In this document: piece by piece, positions 1 to 8,499 of the stretch
Layout of the letters: every line of letters begins with the position of its first letter
Position numbering within the stretch: position 1 is the first letter of the stretch
DNA from: Lachnospiraceae bacterium
GTDB taxonomy: Bacteria > Bacillota > Clostridia > Lachnospirales > Lachnospiraceae
Direction of reading: 5' to 3'
Length of the DNA: 64,000 bases
Assembly: GCA_017552985.1 (NCBI GenBank)
Contig: JAFZNO010000087.1
Location: 1 to 64,000, forward strand
Made by a program: the position numbers and the translations under genes
The notes under the pieces: generated by a model
Told to the model about the DNA's origin: nothing
The model's input: only the letters and a program-made list of their open reading frames with translations
Databases searched by the model: none

Positions 1-2
1 CA

Positions 3-218
3 TTGGTTACAAGCGGCCTTTCAAAGCCGGAGTGCGTAGCTGAACTTATTAAGAACACCTACGGCGAGATTACAAAGTCGCAGATAATGGAGAAATGCCC
101 TGACATAAGTCGCATAACTGTTGAAAGAGCACTTTCAGAACTTCTGTCATCAGAAAGCATTATAAAAATCGGTGGCGGTAGATATACAAAATACGTTTGG
201 AACAGAGACAAGGAATAA
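3..218 (+). CDS. C-terminal end of a Fic-like protein (5' partial)
   Basis: The frame is open to the left edge, so the real start lies outside the window. About 71 residues are visible and read as a winged-helix segment: a helix-turn-helix (TKSQIMEKCPDISRITVERA) followed by a wing, IKIGGGRYTKYVW. This arrangement is common at the C-terminus of Fic/DOC family AMP-transferases, but the HPFxxGNG catalytic motif would be upstream and cannot be seen. The piece just downstream is from a type I restriction subunit, and Fic genes often sit inside such loci, which supports the reading. It could equally be the tail of another wHTH protein. Confidence 0.45.
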   Translation: MVTSGLSKPECVAELIKNTYGEITKSQIMEKCPDISRITVERALSELLSSESIIKIGGGRYTKYVWNRDKE

Positions 219-233
219 AGGAGAATATTCGAA

Positions 234-386
234 TTGGAGCCCGGAGTTCCTACATACGGTTATGAGCTCGGTCAGGCTGTAACCGACGGATATCTTGTTG
301 ATTTCTTGTCTGTAGAAACTAAGCTTAAGTTTATAGAACAGGGAATCGTTTATGCGGACCTTTCCGATGAAGATAGGAAAACATGG
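234..386 (+). pseudogene. Internal fragment of a type I restriction endonuclease R subunit (hsdR)
   Basis: These 51 codons (PTYGYELGQAVTDGYLVDFL, then KFIEQGIVYADLSDEDRKTW) resemble the segment after the helicase motifs of HsdR/DEAD-box type I restriction subunits. Everything N-terminal and C-terminal to it is missing. The frame runs without a stop into the signal peptide of the next gene at 387, so a naive call gives a chimeric 284-residue protein. The junction is abrupt: restriction-enzyme sequence on one side, a lipoprotein leader on the other. I read it as a deletion remnant of a type I R-M locus. Confidence 0.6.
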
Positions 387-1210
387 ATGAAGCGAACGAT
401 ACGCAGTGTGCTTCTCGTAAGTTTGATCGGTATTACGGTAATCAGCGGTTGCGGCAGTGCCACGGATGCGGGAGAGACAGCAGCAACTCCCGTGGAGAGT
501 TCTGCGCAGGACGGCGAGTCGGATTCCATGGAAGCTTCAAAGAGCGACGCAGATCCTAATGGGGAGAATGTGGAAAGGGAACACAGTCCTCGCTATATTT
601 CTGAGAACGTCGTGAAGAAAGACGGAAACACTACGGCAAAAACGGACGGCGCTACTGACCTTCCGCTCCTTTCGAAGGCGGATGCGTGGCCGGAGGAAGT
701 GGTGGAAAGAGAGTCCTGTGATACGGAGATGACCGGCTGCGTGGGAGGTTATTTCCTTATCCCCATGGACGGCGGCATTTACCGATATAAAGAGTATTCC
801 TCTTCCGGTGAAGCCATGACCGCTCAGGGAATCAGCTTAGCGACGGACGACCTGATCTTCACCTGTACGGAGAATGGGATCGGTGAGAATTATGAGATCT
901 ACTCTCTAAAGGCGCATCCTGATAGGGATTTGTTGCTTGCAAATTGTGTTGGGCATGGCAGCATTATTCTTTTCCATGCGCCGGCCCAGAGGATACGGGA
1001 TGGTGAATTGGAGGATGCGCAGGAGAATGACTTTGTCATTCGGAAAATGCTTTTACGAGCTACGAGGCCTATGATAAATACGTGTTGACAAATAATGATC
1101 AGGTGACGTGGAAAGAATTGCAACAATCCACGTTAAGTTCTGTTTCAGGTTATATCCAACATCAGGAAGTATATGGTGAATATGTTTGGAAAGAAGGCAT
1201 GGAACAATAA
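387..1210 (+). pseudogene. Secreted lipoprotein, frameshifted
   Basis: The natural start is the ATG at 387: a basic N-terminus (MKRTIR), a hydrophobic core and lipobox ISGC give a clear lipoprotein signal peptide, followed by a Ser/Glu/Asp-rich linker of about 90 residues. The original frame stops at 1088 after an implausible tail. From about 1031 the +2 frame is open and reads naturally (ENAFTSYEAYDKYVLTNNDQ) to a TAA at 1208-1210. A single indel between about 1031 and 1050 therefore splits one gene. No known domain was recognised. There is no ribosome site of note before 387, and the upstream DNA is a restriction-gene fragment, so expression is doubtful. Confidence 0.6.
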
Positions 1211-1278
1211 AATACGTTCCGTTACGGACTTCTGGAACTGATTTACAGGCTGGAAATGCAAATGGGAGGAAAGAGCAT

Positions 1279-2688
1279 ATGGATTTGCAAAAATACGTGG
1301 ATGGTTTTGGCGCTATGACGTGCATCGTATCCGTTGAGAATCTCGGAAACGGAAAGCGCGGGAAATTCCGCATTGTCACTGGAAACAAACCGTATATCGA
1401 CTCCATAGAACATCCTGCGCCGGGAGCAGAACTGCTGGTCCAAAAGTTCACTCCCAATCAGGAATATACAAACTATCTTACCAGGGATCTCAATTTTGAA
1501 GATTACTGCTATCGGGCAGCGGTTGAAAAACGGTGTCTTAATTCGTACGCCACTGCGGACAGGATACAGGGTGTCTGGTTTAACATGACGTTTCTCCCGG
1601 TGGCCTATGAAGAAGGGAATCTCTGCTATTGTACGTATACCATGGAAATCAACTTTGAGGCTAATCTGGACAGATTGGCGTCGCTTCCTGCTGACGTTAC
1701 GGCGAACGTTATCAAGATATGCTTACAGCTCAGAAGTGCAAAAGAGTTTCATGAAATGATGAATGACGTCATACGCGATATCAGAAACATGTTTGATGCC
1801 GAGCACTGCTGCATTCTTCTTATGGACTCAATCGAAAGGAAGTGCACGGTCCTGTGCGAAGCGCTTTCGGATAACACGGTCCTGACGACAATGAACAAAT
1901 ATAATGATGACGGGTTTTATGACATCGCTGACAGCTGGAAAGACCTGATCGCGGGCAGCAACTGCATCGTCGTAAAAGACGAGCAGGACATGGAAGTTGT
2001 CCGGGAGCGGAATCCCATATGGCATAAGTCGATCACTTCCGCCCATGGAAAAAACATCGTTCTGTTTCCGCTAAAGTTCAGGGAAAAGCTTCTGGGTTAC
2101 ATATGGGCGCTCAACTATGACGTGGCAAGAGCTACCAGCATCAAAGAAACCTTTGAGACCACGGCTTCCATTCTTGCCTCTGCCATAAGTAACTATCTGC
2201 TGATGGAGCGTTTGAAGGTGCTGAGTTCAAAAGATATCCTGACGGGAGTCTTGAACAGAAATGAAATGAATAATTACGTCGATAAGATAAGCATGGATAA
2301 CGCCGCATCCGACGTTTCCGTGGGAGTGGTTTTTGCTGACCTTAACGGATTGAAACGCGTAAATGATCAATATGGGCATAATAAGGGCGATAAACTCTTG
2401 AAAGATGCCGCCAAAGCGATTGAGGAAGTCTTTGACCCGGACGTGATTTACCGGGCGGGCGGGGATGAGTTTGCGATCATTGTAAACGGCATAACGGAAG
2501 AAGAGCTCAACAAGCGGGTGGAAGCCTTAAGGAACGTTTCTCAGAAATACGAACACGTGTGTTTTGCCATTGGACAGAGCTACGAGGCCAGCCAGTCGAA
2601 CGTGAGGCGCGCTTTGAGAATTGCAGATGAGCAGATGTATGAGGATAAACGCCGCTTTTATGATCAGCATCCGGAACTGAAGAGATAG
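1279..2688 (+). CDS. Diguanylate cyclase with GAF-like sensor region
   Basis: Predicted cytoplasmic enzyme that makes cyclic di-GMP from two GTP. The ATG at 1279 is preferred because GGGAGGA lies 9 bases upstream; the frame itself extends further up without a ribosome site. The 469-residue product has an N-terminal region of unknown fold (about 1-140), a GAF-like region (about 145-300) and a C-terminal GGDEF domain (about 310-465). The active-site signature is intact (RAGGDEF). No RxxD inhibitory site stands at the usual position five residues before it, so product inhibition may be weak. The EAL gene begins 12 bases after the stop, giving an opposing enzyme pair in one operon. Confidence 0.85.
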   Translation: MDLQKYVDGFGAMTCIVSVENLGNGKRGKFRIVTGNKPYIDSIEHPAPGAELLVQKFTPNQEYTNYLTRDLNFEDYCYRAAVEKRCLNSYATADRIQGVWFNMTFLPVAYEEGNLCYCTYTMEINFEANLDRLASLPADVTANVIKICLQLRSAKEFHEMMNDVIRDIRNMFDAEHCCILLMDSIERKCTVLCEALSDNTVLTTMNKYNDDGFYDIADSWKDLIAGSNCIVVKDEQDMEVVRERNPIWHKSITSAHGKNIVLFPLKFREKLLGYIWALNYDVARATSIKETFETTASILASAISNYLLMERLKVLSSKDILTGVLNRNEMNNYVDKISMDNAASDVSVGVVFADLNGLKRVNDQYGHNKGDKLLKDAAKAIEEVFDPDVIYRAGGDEFAIIVNGITEEELNKRVEALRNVSQKYEHVCFAIGQSYEASQSNVRRALRIADEQMYEDKRRFYDQHPELKR

Positions 2689-2699
2689 GAGATTATGGA

Positions 2700-3407
2700 A
2701 TGATCTATTACGACCATTTGCCATTAGATAAAGACATCATGACGGCTCTCGGGGAATTGTCGATCAATTACGTGTTCCAGCCGATATTTCTGCCGGACGG
2801 CAAAACCGTCTATGCATGGGAGGCCCTGATGCGCCCTACGGACGTGACGGTAACCGACCTTATCGCGGAATACGCGAAAAGAGATAAACTGCACGTCCTT
2901 GAAGTTGCTACCTTCTTTGGGGCGATGCAGGCATTTTTCCTAAGAGGATATGAGGAGAAAGTCGCAATCAATTCATTTCCGTGTGATTGTATGAAACCTG
3001 AAGAAGCTGACGTTTTTCTGGATTATTTTGGAGTAGACATTCGGGGAAGGATGATCATTGAGAATCTGGAATATCCCTATTTCTCCGAGGAACACTGGAA
3101 AGAAAAGAACAGATCCGTCAGATTTATGGAAAATATGCTGGCAGCAGATGATTTTGGCGCCGGGATCAACGATCTGGAACTGATAGAGCTCATGTCTCCG
3201 CACGTCGTAAAACTCGACAGAGAACTGATCTCAGGAATTGATCATATCAGTGAGAAACAGGAGAACGTGAAGAATCTGGTATCCCTTTTCCATTCCAAGA
3301 ATTATCTGATCGTGGCGGAAGGAATTGAAGAGAAAGAAGAGTTTGAATACCTTGTGGGTCTGGGAATCGATCTGTTTCAGGGGTATTATCTTGCCAGGCC
3401 GGCGTGA
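2700..3407 (+). CDS. Cyclic di-GMP phosphodiesterase, stand-alone EAL domain
   Basis: A 235-residue EAL domain with no extra sensor. The catalytic set appears complete: EALMR, the Asn of NSFP, Glu of IENLE, the DDFG acidic pair, Lys of VKLD, Glu of AEGIEE and Gln of FQGYY. This predicts hydrolysis of c-di-GMP to pGpG in the cytoplasm. It is 12 bases downstream of the diguanylate cyclase and probably co-transcribed, so synthesis and breakdown would be controlled together, with the sensory input coming from the partner. It ends 20 bases from the stop of a convergent gene. Confidence 0.9.
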   Translation: MIYYDHLPLDKDIMTALGELSINYVFQPIFLPDGKTVYAWEALMRPTDVTVTDLIAEYAKRDKLHVLEVATFFGAMQAFFLRGYEEKVAINSFPCDCMKPEEADVFLDYFGVDIRGRMIIENLEYPYFSEEHWKEKNRSVRFMENMLAADDFGAGINDLELIELMSPHVVKLDRELISGIDHISEKQENVKNLVSLFHSKNYLIVAEGIEEKEEFEYLVGLGIDLFQGYYLARPA

Positions 3408-3427
3408 TGGGTTACCGGCATACCCCT

Positions 3428-4102
3428 TTACTGCTCCAACTTTTCATAGGACACGGACAGAACGTTCATCTCAAAGATTTCATTGGTCAGTTTTACGAAG
3501 TAATCGTCGTCGAGGCCGGTGCCGACCTTGACGTTAATTCGGAATTTGTCGGGAGTGATGCTGTTCACGGCAATGGAGGTCACGGCGTTTTTATCGTCAG
3601 TGACCTTTTTGTATATGGCTTCCTTGATCTCAGGGACCTGTTCCTTCATACAGACGACATTGATGAGATAAGAATTGCTGTCGTTGTCCACGAGAATGGG
3701 AATGGGCTTGATCTTCTTGGCCGTAACGTTGAGGAGCATGTTGAGCAGGATCAAAAATAGCGTGATGACAAAGGCATATTTGAAGTAGCCGTAGGCGACG
3801 AGAATGCTGATGCCGGCGGTGCTCCACAAGGTGGCGCTGGTGTTGAGGCCGTTGACGGTGAAGCCGTTCTTGAAGATAACGCCGCTGCACAGAAAACCGA
3901 TTCCGGTCACGATGTTGGCGGACATTCGGATGTCGGGATAACCGAGCAATATCTCGATCAGGCAAAAGGAAAACGTGCCGACCGCGATCAGGAAAGTCGT
4001 CTTGATCTCTATGTGGTGACCGCCAATCTGTCTCTCAAATCCGATCAGAAGGCCGATCACTGCTACCGTGGCTAATCTGATGATCAATTCTTGTATTGTC
4101 AT
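3428..4102 (-). CDS. MgtC/SapB family membrane protein
   Basis: The 224-residue product has four or five hydrophobic segments in its first 140 residues, including the family-type stretches LIGLLIGFERQIGG and GIGFLCSGVIFK, followed by a soluble C-terminal domain of about 80 residues resembling the ACT-like tail of MgtC. Family members influence magnesium homeostasis and, in pathogens, F-type ATPase activity; the role here is unknown. It is convergent with the EAL gene and divergent from dus. A consensus promoter on the minus strand (TTGACC, 17 bases, TATAGT) lies at 4152-4180. Its -35 box forms an inverted repeat with the -35 box of the dus promoter. Confidence 0.8.
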   Translation of the reverse strand: MTIQELIIRLATVAVIGLLIGFERQIGGHHIEIKTTFLIAVGTFSFCLIEILLGYPDIRMSANIVTGIGFLCSGVIFKNGFTVNGLNTSATLWSTAGISILVAYGYFKYAFVITLFLILLNMLLNVTAKKIKPIPILVDNDSNSYLINVVCMKEQVPEIKEAIYKKVTDDKNAVTSIAVNSITPDKFRINVKVGTGLDDDYFVKLTNEIFEMNVLSVSYEKLEQ

Positions 4103-4151
4103 GCTTTTATCCCCTTGCGTGATTTTGGATGGAACTACTCTCTATAATTTG

Positions 4152-4180
4152 ACTATACCGAAACAAGAGGAAATGGTCAA
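4152..4180 (-). promoter_or_regulatory. Promoter for the MgtC-like gene
   Basis: Read on the minus strand: TTGACC (4180-4175), 17-base spacer, TATAGT (4157-4152). The -35 box pairs with that of the divergent promoter at 4185 to form GGTCAA-GCGG-TTGACC, so the two promoters are packed back to back and one bound protein could control both. Confidence 0.65.
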
Positions 4181-4184
4181 GCGG

Positions 4185-4213
4185 TTGACCGTTCTTTTCT
4201 CTTTTGATATACT
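4185..4213 (+). promoter_or_regulatory. Promoter for the dus operon
   Basis: TTGACC (4185-4190), 17-base spacer, TATACT (4208-4213), about 100 bases before the dus start. It overlaps the inverted repeat shared with the MgtC-side promoter. Confidence 0.7.
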
Positions 4214-4314
4214 AAAACATACGTGGGCTGAACGTTGCGCGGTAATTGCATGCAGTTACTGCGCTTTTTTTGAGAGAGAATCACTGTGGCAGAATGCGCG
4301 GGAGGTATGCGGAA

Positions 4315-5280
4315 ATGCCAGATACCATAACAAATAAATTAGGGACGGAGATCATGGTCGGCGGAATCCGCTTTAAGTCCAACGTCTTGATGGCGCCGCT
4401 TGCCGGGTATACCTGCTTTCCCTTTCGCCTGATGGCTGAGAGGTTAGGCGCGGGAAGCGCTTATACGGAAATGGTGAGTTCGGACGGGCTGAAATATAAT
4501 GACAGGGCGACGTCGAAGCTTCTGTATACGGACGACCGTGAGAAGCTAAAATGCGTACAGCTCTTGGGCTCCATCCCCGCGGTATTTGAGCGGGCGGCAA
4601 AGAGTGAGAGGCTGGAGAAGTTTGACGTCATCGACGTAAACATGGGATGTCCCGTTCCCAACGTCATCAAAGCCGGCGAGGGGAGCGCGCTGCTGGAAGA
4701 CCTGCCGAGGGCTTCCAAGATCATTGAGGCATGCAAGAGAAGCGGCAAGGTGGTCTCGGTGAAATGCCGGATCGGACTAAACAGGCAAAAGATCGTGATC
4801 GAAGAATTCGCGAGGATGTGTGAGCAATCGGGGGCGGACATGATCACGGTGCACGGCAGGACCAGGGACATGATGTATGACGGCGAGCCACTGTATGAAT
4901 TTATCAAGAAGGCAAAGGAGTCCGTGAAGATCCCCGTGTTTGCAAATGGTGGGATCGATTCGAAGACAAAAGCCCTGGAAATGATGGAGAAGACCGGGGC
5001 GGACGGCGTCATGCTTGCCAGATATGGCTTTGAGAATCCGCTGATCTTTGCGGAGCTGACGGGAACGCAGTGCAATGACACGAAATACAGCCTGCTCATG
5101 GAGCAGCTGGAGATCGCGGAGGAATGCTATGACGAGCTGTACGTGCTTTCGTACGTCAAGAAGCTGGCCTCCTATTTTATGAAAAAGCTTCCTGGAACCA
5201 AGCAGTACAAGCTGGCGCTGTACCGGTGCGGTAGCATTCCGGAGCTGCGGACCATTCTTGGTGAGATTTTTACATTATAG
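4315..5280 (+). CDS. dus: tRNA-dihydrouridine synthase
   Basis: FMN enzyme that reduces uridines in the tRNA D-loop. The ATG at 4315 is chosen because GGGAGGT sits 8 bases upstream, giving 321 residues, normal for the family. Recognisable elements are the N-terminal MAPLAG, the catalytic-cysteine loop VNMGCPVPNVIK, the phosphate-binding HGRTR and the FMN-binding FANGGI. The C-terminal helical domain is short. The leucine-rich-repeat gene follows 18 bases after the stop, so they are probably one transcript, though no functional link is evident. The subfamily (DusA, B or C) cannot be fixed by eye. Confidence 0.9.
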   Translation: MPDTITNKLGTEIMVGGIRFKSNVLMAPLAGYTCFPFRLMAERLGAGSAYTEMVSSDGLKYNDRATSKLLYTDDREKLKCVQLLGSIPAVFERAAKSERLEKFDVIDVNMGCPVPNVIKAGEGSALLEDLPRASKIIEACKRSGKVVSVKCRIGLNRQKIVIEEFARMCEQSGADMITVHGRTRDMMYDGEPLYEFIKKAKESVKIPVFANGGIDSKTKALEMMEKTGADGVMLARYGFENPLIFAELTGTQCNDTKYSLLMEQLEIAEECYDELYVLSYVKKLASYFMKKLPGTKQYKLALYRCGSIPELRTILGEIFTL

Positions 5281-5298
5281 GATTTGGAGTATAATGTC

Positions 5299-8200
5299 AT
5301 GTTGACGGAAAATCAATTTGAAATTGAAGAGGGAGTCCTGAAGGCATATTTGGGAGCGGGCGCCGAGGCGCAGGTCCCGGAAGGCGTGCATACGATCGGA
5401 GACGGTGCCTTCAAGGGCATGGCGTGGCTCCTGAAAGTGACGCTGCCCTCCTCCATAAAAAGAATCGGGGCAACGGCGTTTAAGGGTTGCCGACAGTTAA
5501 AGGAGATTAACTTCCCGGAGGGCCTTTCGGAGATTGGGGAATACGCATTTCACAGATGTCATCAGATAGAAGAGCTGATCTTCCCCAAGTCCCTGACGAA
5601 GGTGGAGGGCTACGCCTTCCTGTATTGCGACGGTTTAAAGAGAGTCGTGATGGAAGGGCCGGAGCGCCTTGGAAAGGCCGTTTTCTCCCACAATCTTTCG
5701 CTGGAGGAGGTCACCCTAAACAAGAACGTGGATGATTCCAACTTTAGCGAGGAAGTGTTTGAGGGCTGCGTGCATCTCCGGAAGATCACGCTGTCCGGTG
5801 AAACCTACGAGATCAGCAATCTGATCGAGGCCATGAATTCCCATTCGGCTTATCCCGGGGTCATAAAGTCCATCGCCCGGGGCGTATACCATTCCATGGA
5901 GATCGAGGATGGCGCGCTGAGCAAGTTCCACATCAACCTAAAGTCCATCTTTTTGCCGGAAGGGATCACTTCCATCGGAAAGAGCTGCTTTTTTGATAAA
6001 CGAGGGATCGTGAGCATCTCCCTTCCGGAATCCCTTCGGGGGATCAAGGCAAACGCGTTCCTAAACTGTAGCAGCTTAGAGGAGATCACCTTCCGGAATG
6101 AGAACGTGTTGTTGGATGACAGGGCGTTCCGCGGGTGTTGTAATTTGAAAAGGATCTATTTAAAGGACGAGGCATTCCTTTTGGAGGATGAAACGTCCCA
6201 TGAACTGATCAGCCGCATCCGGGATCAGGTGCTCGGGGATTTCTACGTCAGCGGAAGAACCCTGGTCCGCTATATGGGAGACGAGGAGCAGATCCAGATC
6301 CCTAAGGGAGTGGAGATTATCGGCGAGCGTTGTTTTTTTGGCAAGGAGAGGCTCAAGATCGTATTTTGCCCCGACAGCCTTCTGGAGATCCGGGAGCAGG
6401 CCTTTGCGGGCTGCGTTACCCTTCAGAACGTCATGCTTTCGGACAAGCTAAAAAGAATAGAGCGGGAAGCGTTTGCAGAGTGCAAAAAGCTTTTGAAATG
6501 TAATCTTCCCGGATCCGTGGAATACATTGGGGAATATGCGTTCCGGCGCTGCCTTACGCTTAAGCCCTTTGAGCCCTGGCCAGAGAACGCGAGGGTTCAT
6601 TCCCATGCCTTTTATCTGGCAAAACAATTTGCAGGAATGAAAGAAACCATTCAAAGCGTGGATGACGGCATTGCACCCAGCGCATTGCAGGAAGGCCCCC
6701 AACTGATCCCGTCCTATGCCCATGCAAGGCAGGAGGGACTCAAGGTCTTGGAACTGTCGGGGATCCGGGGGATTGGCAAATATGCCTATTCCGCATGCCC
6801 TGACTTAGAAGAGATCGTCATCGACGCGCCGGACTGCGTGATCGAGCGGAATGCATTTTCAAACTGTCCGAAGCTTAGAAAGGTATGTCTTCGCGTTAAG
6901 GAGATGGGAAAAGGCATTTTTTCCTACTGCAGGAATCTGGAAGAAGTCCGTCTGTCCGGGGTTTCCGTTCTGCAGGCGGAGAGCTTTGCCGGATGCTACA
7001 GGCTGTCGAAATTTGAGGCGAAGGAAGTCACGCAGATGGAGGCGCGTTGCTTTGATGAGTGCACGGCCTTGAATGCCTTTGATTTTTCCGGCATCCGGTC
7101 CATCGGCGAGCGTGCCTTTGAACGCTGTGATTCCTTAAAGAGAGTGGAACTGCAGGAAGTGGAGTGCGGCTATCACGCCTTCGCGGACTGTGCCTCCCTG
7201 GAGGCCGTGGCGCTGTCAAAGGATACGGTTCTAAAGAGCGGTGCCTTTATTGGCAGCACCCAGGTGAAAACCATCACCTTCGAGGGCGAAACCTATGAAT
7301 TTTCAAGATTTGCGGACGGCTTGAACCACGTAGGCAATCCCTATCCCCTGCCCGTCCGGGAAGTGATCGCCTCGATCTATTCCTGCTTTGACGTGCGGGA
7401 GCGGAAAATACTGGCTGGCTATGCGCAGGATGGCACGGAGGTCACCATACCGCAGGACGTGGAAGAGATCGGTCAGGACGTGTTCAGGGATCACGTGCGG
7501 CTTCGCAGGATCCATATCCCGGAAAGCGTGAAACTCTTTGGAAGCCACGCATTCTCCATGACCGCATGGCTGGAGGAACAACGAACGAAATCCGAAATGG
7601 TCATGGCAAACGGGGTGCTTTTGGATGGCACGCTCTGTAAGGGAAAAGTGGTGCTGCCTTCCGGCATCAGACGCGTTGCAAGCTGGTGCTTTGCAGGGAA
7701 CGTGAACCTTACGGAACTGGTGATCCCCTCCGACAGGATTGGCATTGAGAGCCTTTCCTTCCGGAATTGCCTGAACCTAAAGAAGATCACGGACTGGGAT
7801 CAGAAGGAGTACGTGCTGACGGACGTCTCAGACCTGGAGACGAAAGGGTATCCGGAACTGATCCAAAGAATCTTTTCTGAATGCATCAACTGTTTCAAAC
7901 TGGACGAAAATAAGAACCTAGTGGAAAGTACCGGAAACATCACGAGACTGACGTTCCCGGAGGGCATTAGGTCCGTCGGCGACGGCGTCTATAAGGATTG
8001 TCACCTGCTGGAGACGATCAATCTTTCCAGCGGTACGGAACGAATTGGAAAGTCTGCCTTTGAAAACAGCAAGTGGTTAAAACGCGTCACAAAGGCGGGG
8101 CACGTTACTGAGATTGGCGCCCAGGCATTTTCCGGCTGCCAGTCCTTAGAATCCATCGACCTGTCAGATTGCCTGCGGGAGCTGGGAAAACGATGCTTTG

Positions 8201-8439
8201 AACACTGCGGGAGTCTTAAGGAGATTCACCTTTCTGATCAACTGGAAGCAATCCCCGAAAGAGCCTTCTTCCGTTGCAAGTCACTGCAAAAGCTTGTGAT
8301 TCCAAAGTCCGTGAAAGTGATCGGGCCGGAGGCCTTCGCATTCTGCGATCAGCTGGAGGAAGTATTGATTCCCGAGGAGACGCAGCTTGGCGAGAGAGCC
8401 TTTGCATACTGTGACCACGTTACCATGCAAAGGTATTGA
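5299..8439 (+). CDS. Giant BspA-type leucine-rich-repeat protein
   Basis: About 1047 residues built almost entirely of BspA-like (LRR_5) repeats of roughly 22-24 residues with the pattern xxIGxxAFxxCxxLxxVxLPxx, seen at least 25 times. The repeats occur in four or five blocks separated by spacers such as those near residues 180, 300, 690 and 860. The ATG at 5299 has GGAG 10 bases upstream. No signal peptide, anchor or sorting motif is visible, unlike many surface BspA proteins, so it is either cytoplasmic or exported by another route. It follows dus closely. All 14 Asp/Asn/Tyr/His-Val junctions I checked use ACGT. Function unknown; probably binding. Confidence 0.8.
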   Translation: MLTENQFEIEEGVLKAYLGAGAEAQVPEGVHTIGDGAFKGMAWLLKVTLPSSIKRIGATAFKGCRQLKEINFPEGLSEIGEYAFHRCHQIEELIFPKSLTKVEGYAFLYCDGLKRVVMEGPERLGKAVFSHNLSLEEVTLNKNVDDSNFSEEVFEGCVHLRKITLSGETYEISNLIEAMNSHSAYPGVIKSIARGVYHSMEIEDGALSKFHINLKSIFLPEGITSIGKSCFFDKRGIVSISLPESLRGIKANAFLNCSSLEEITFRNENVLLDDRAFRGCCNLKRIYLKDEAFLLEDETSHELISRIRDQVLGDFYVSGRTLVRYMGDEEQIQIPKGVEIIGERCFFGKERLKIVFCPDSLLEIREQAFAGCVTLQNVMLSDKLKRIEREAFAECKKLLKCNLPGSVEYIGEYAFRRCLTLKPFEPWPENARVHSHAFYLAKQFAGMKETIQSVDDGIAPSALQEGPQLIPSYAHARQEGLKVLELSGIRGIGKYAYSACPDLEEIVIDAPDCVIERNAFSNCPKLRKVCLRVKEMGKGIFSYCRNLEEVRLSGVSVLQAESFAGCYRLSKFEAKEVTQMEARCFDECTALNAFDFSGIRSIGERAFERCDSLKRVELQEVECGYHAFADCASLEAVALSKDTVLKSGAFIGSTQVKTITFEGETYEFSRFADGLNHVGNPYPLPVREVIASIYSCFDVRERKILAGYAQDGTEVTIPQDVEEIGQDVFRDHVRLRRIHIPESVKLFGSHAFSMTAWLEEQRTKSEMVMANGVLLDGTLCKGKVVLPSGIRRVASWCFAGNVNLTELVIPSDRIGIESLSFRNCLNLKKITDWDQKEYVLTDVSDLETKGYPELIQRIFSECINCFKLDENKNLVESTGNITRLTFPEGIRSVGDGVYKDCHLLETINLSSGTERIGKSAFENSKWLKRVTKAGHVTEIGAQAFSGCQSLESIDLSDCLRELGKRCFEHCGSLKEIHLSDQLEAIPERAFFRCKSLQKLVIPKSVKVIGPEAFAFCDQLEEVLIPEETQLGERAFAYCDHVTMQRY

Positions 8440-8499
8440 ACCATAAGTTTTCTGCAGCCGTAAGGGGATGAGCCCCTTAGGTTTGCTGAAAGGAGTACC

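Noticed and set aside
234-1088. Intact 284-residue gene
   Set aside because: Its N-terminus is a restriction-enzyme fragment, a signal peptide begins internally, and the C-terminus is out of frame.
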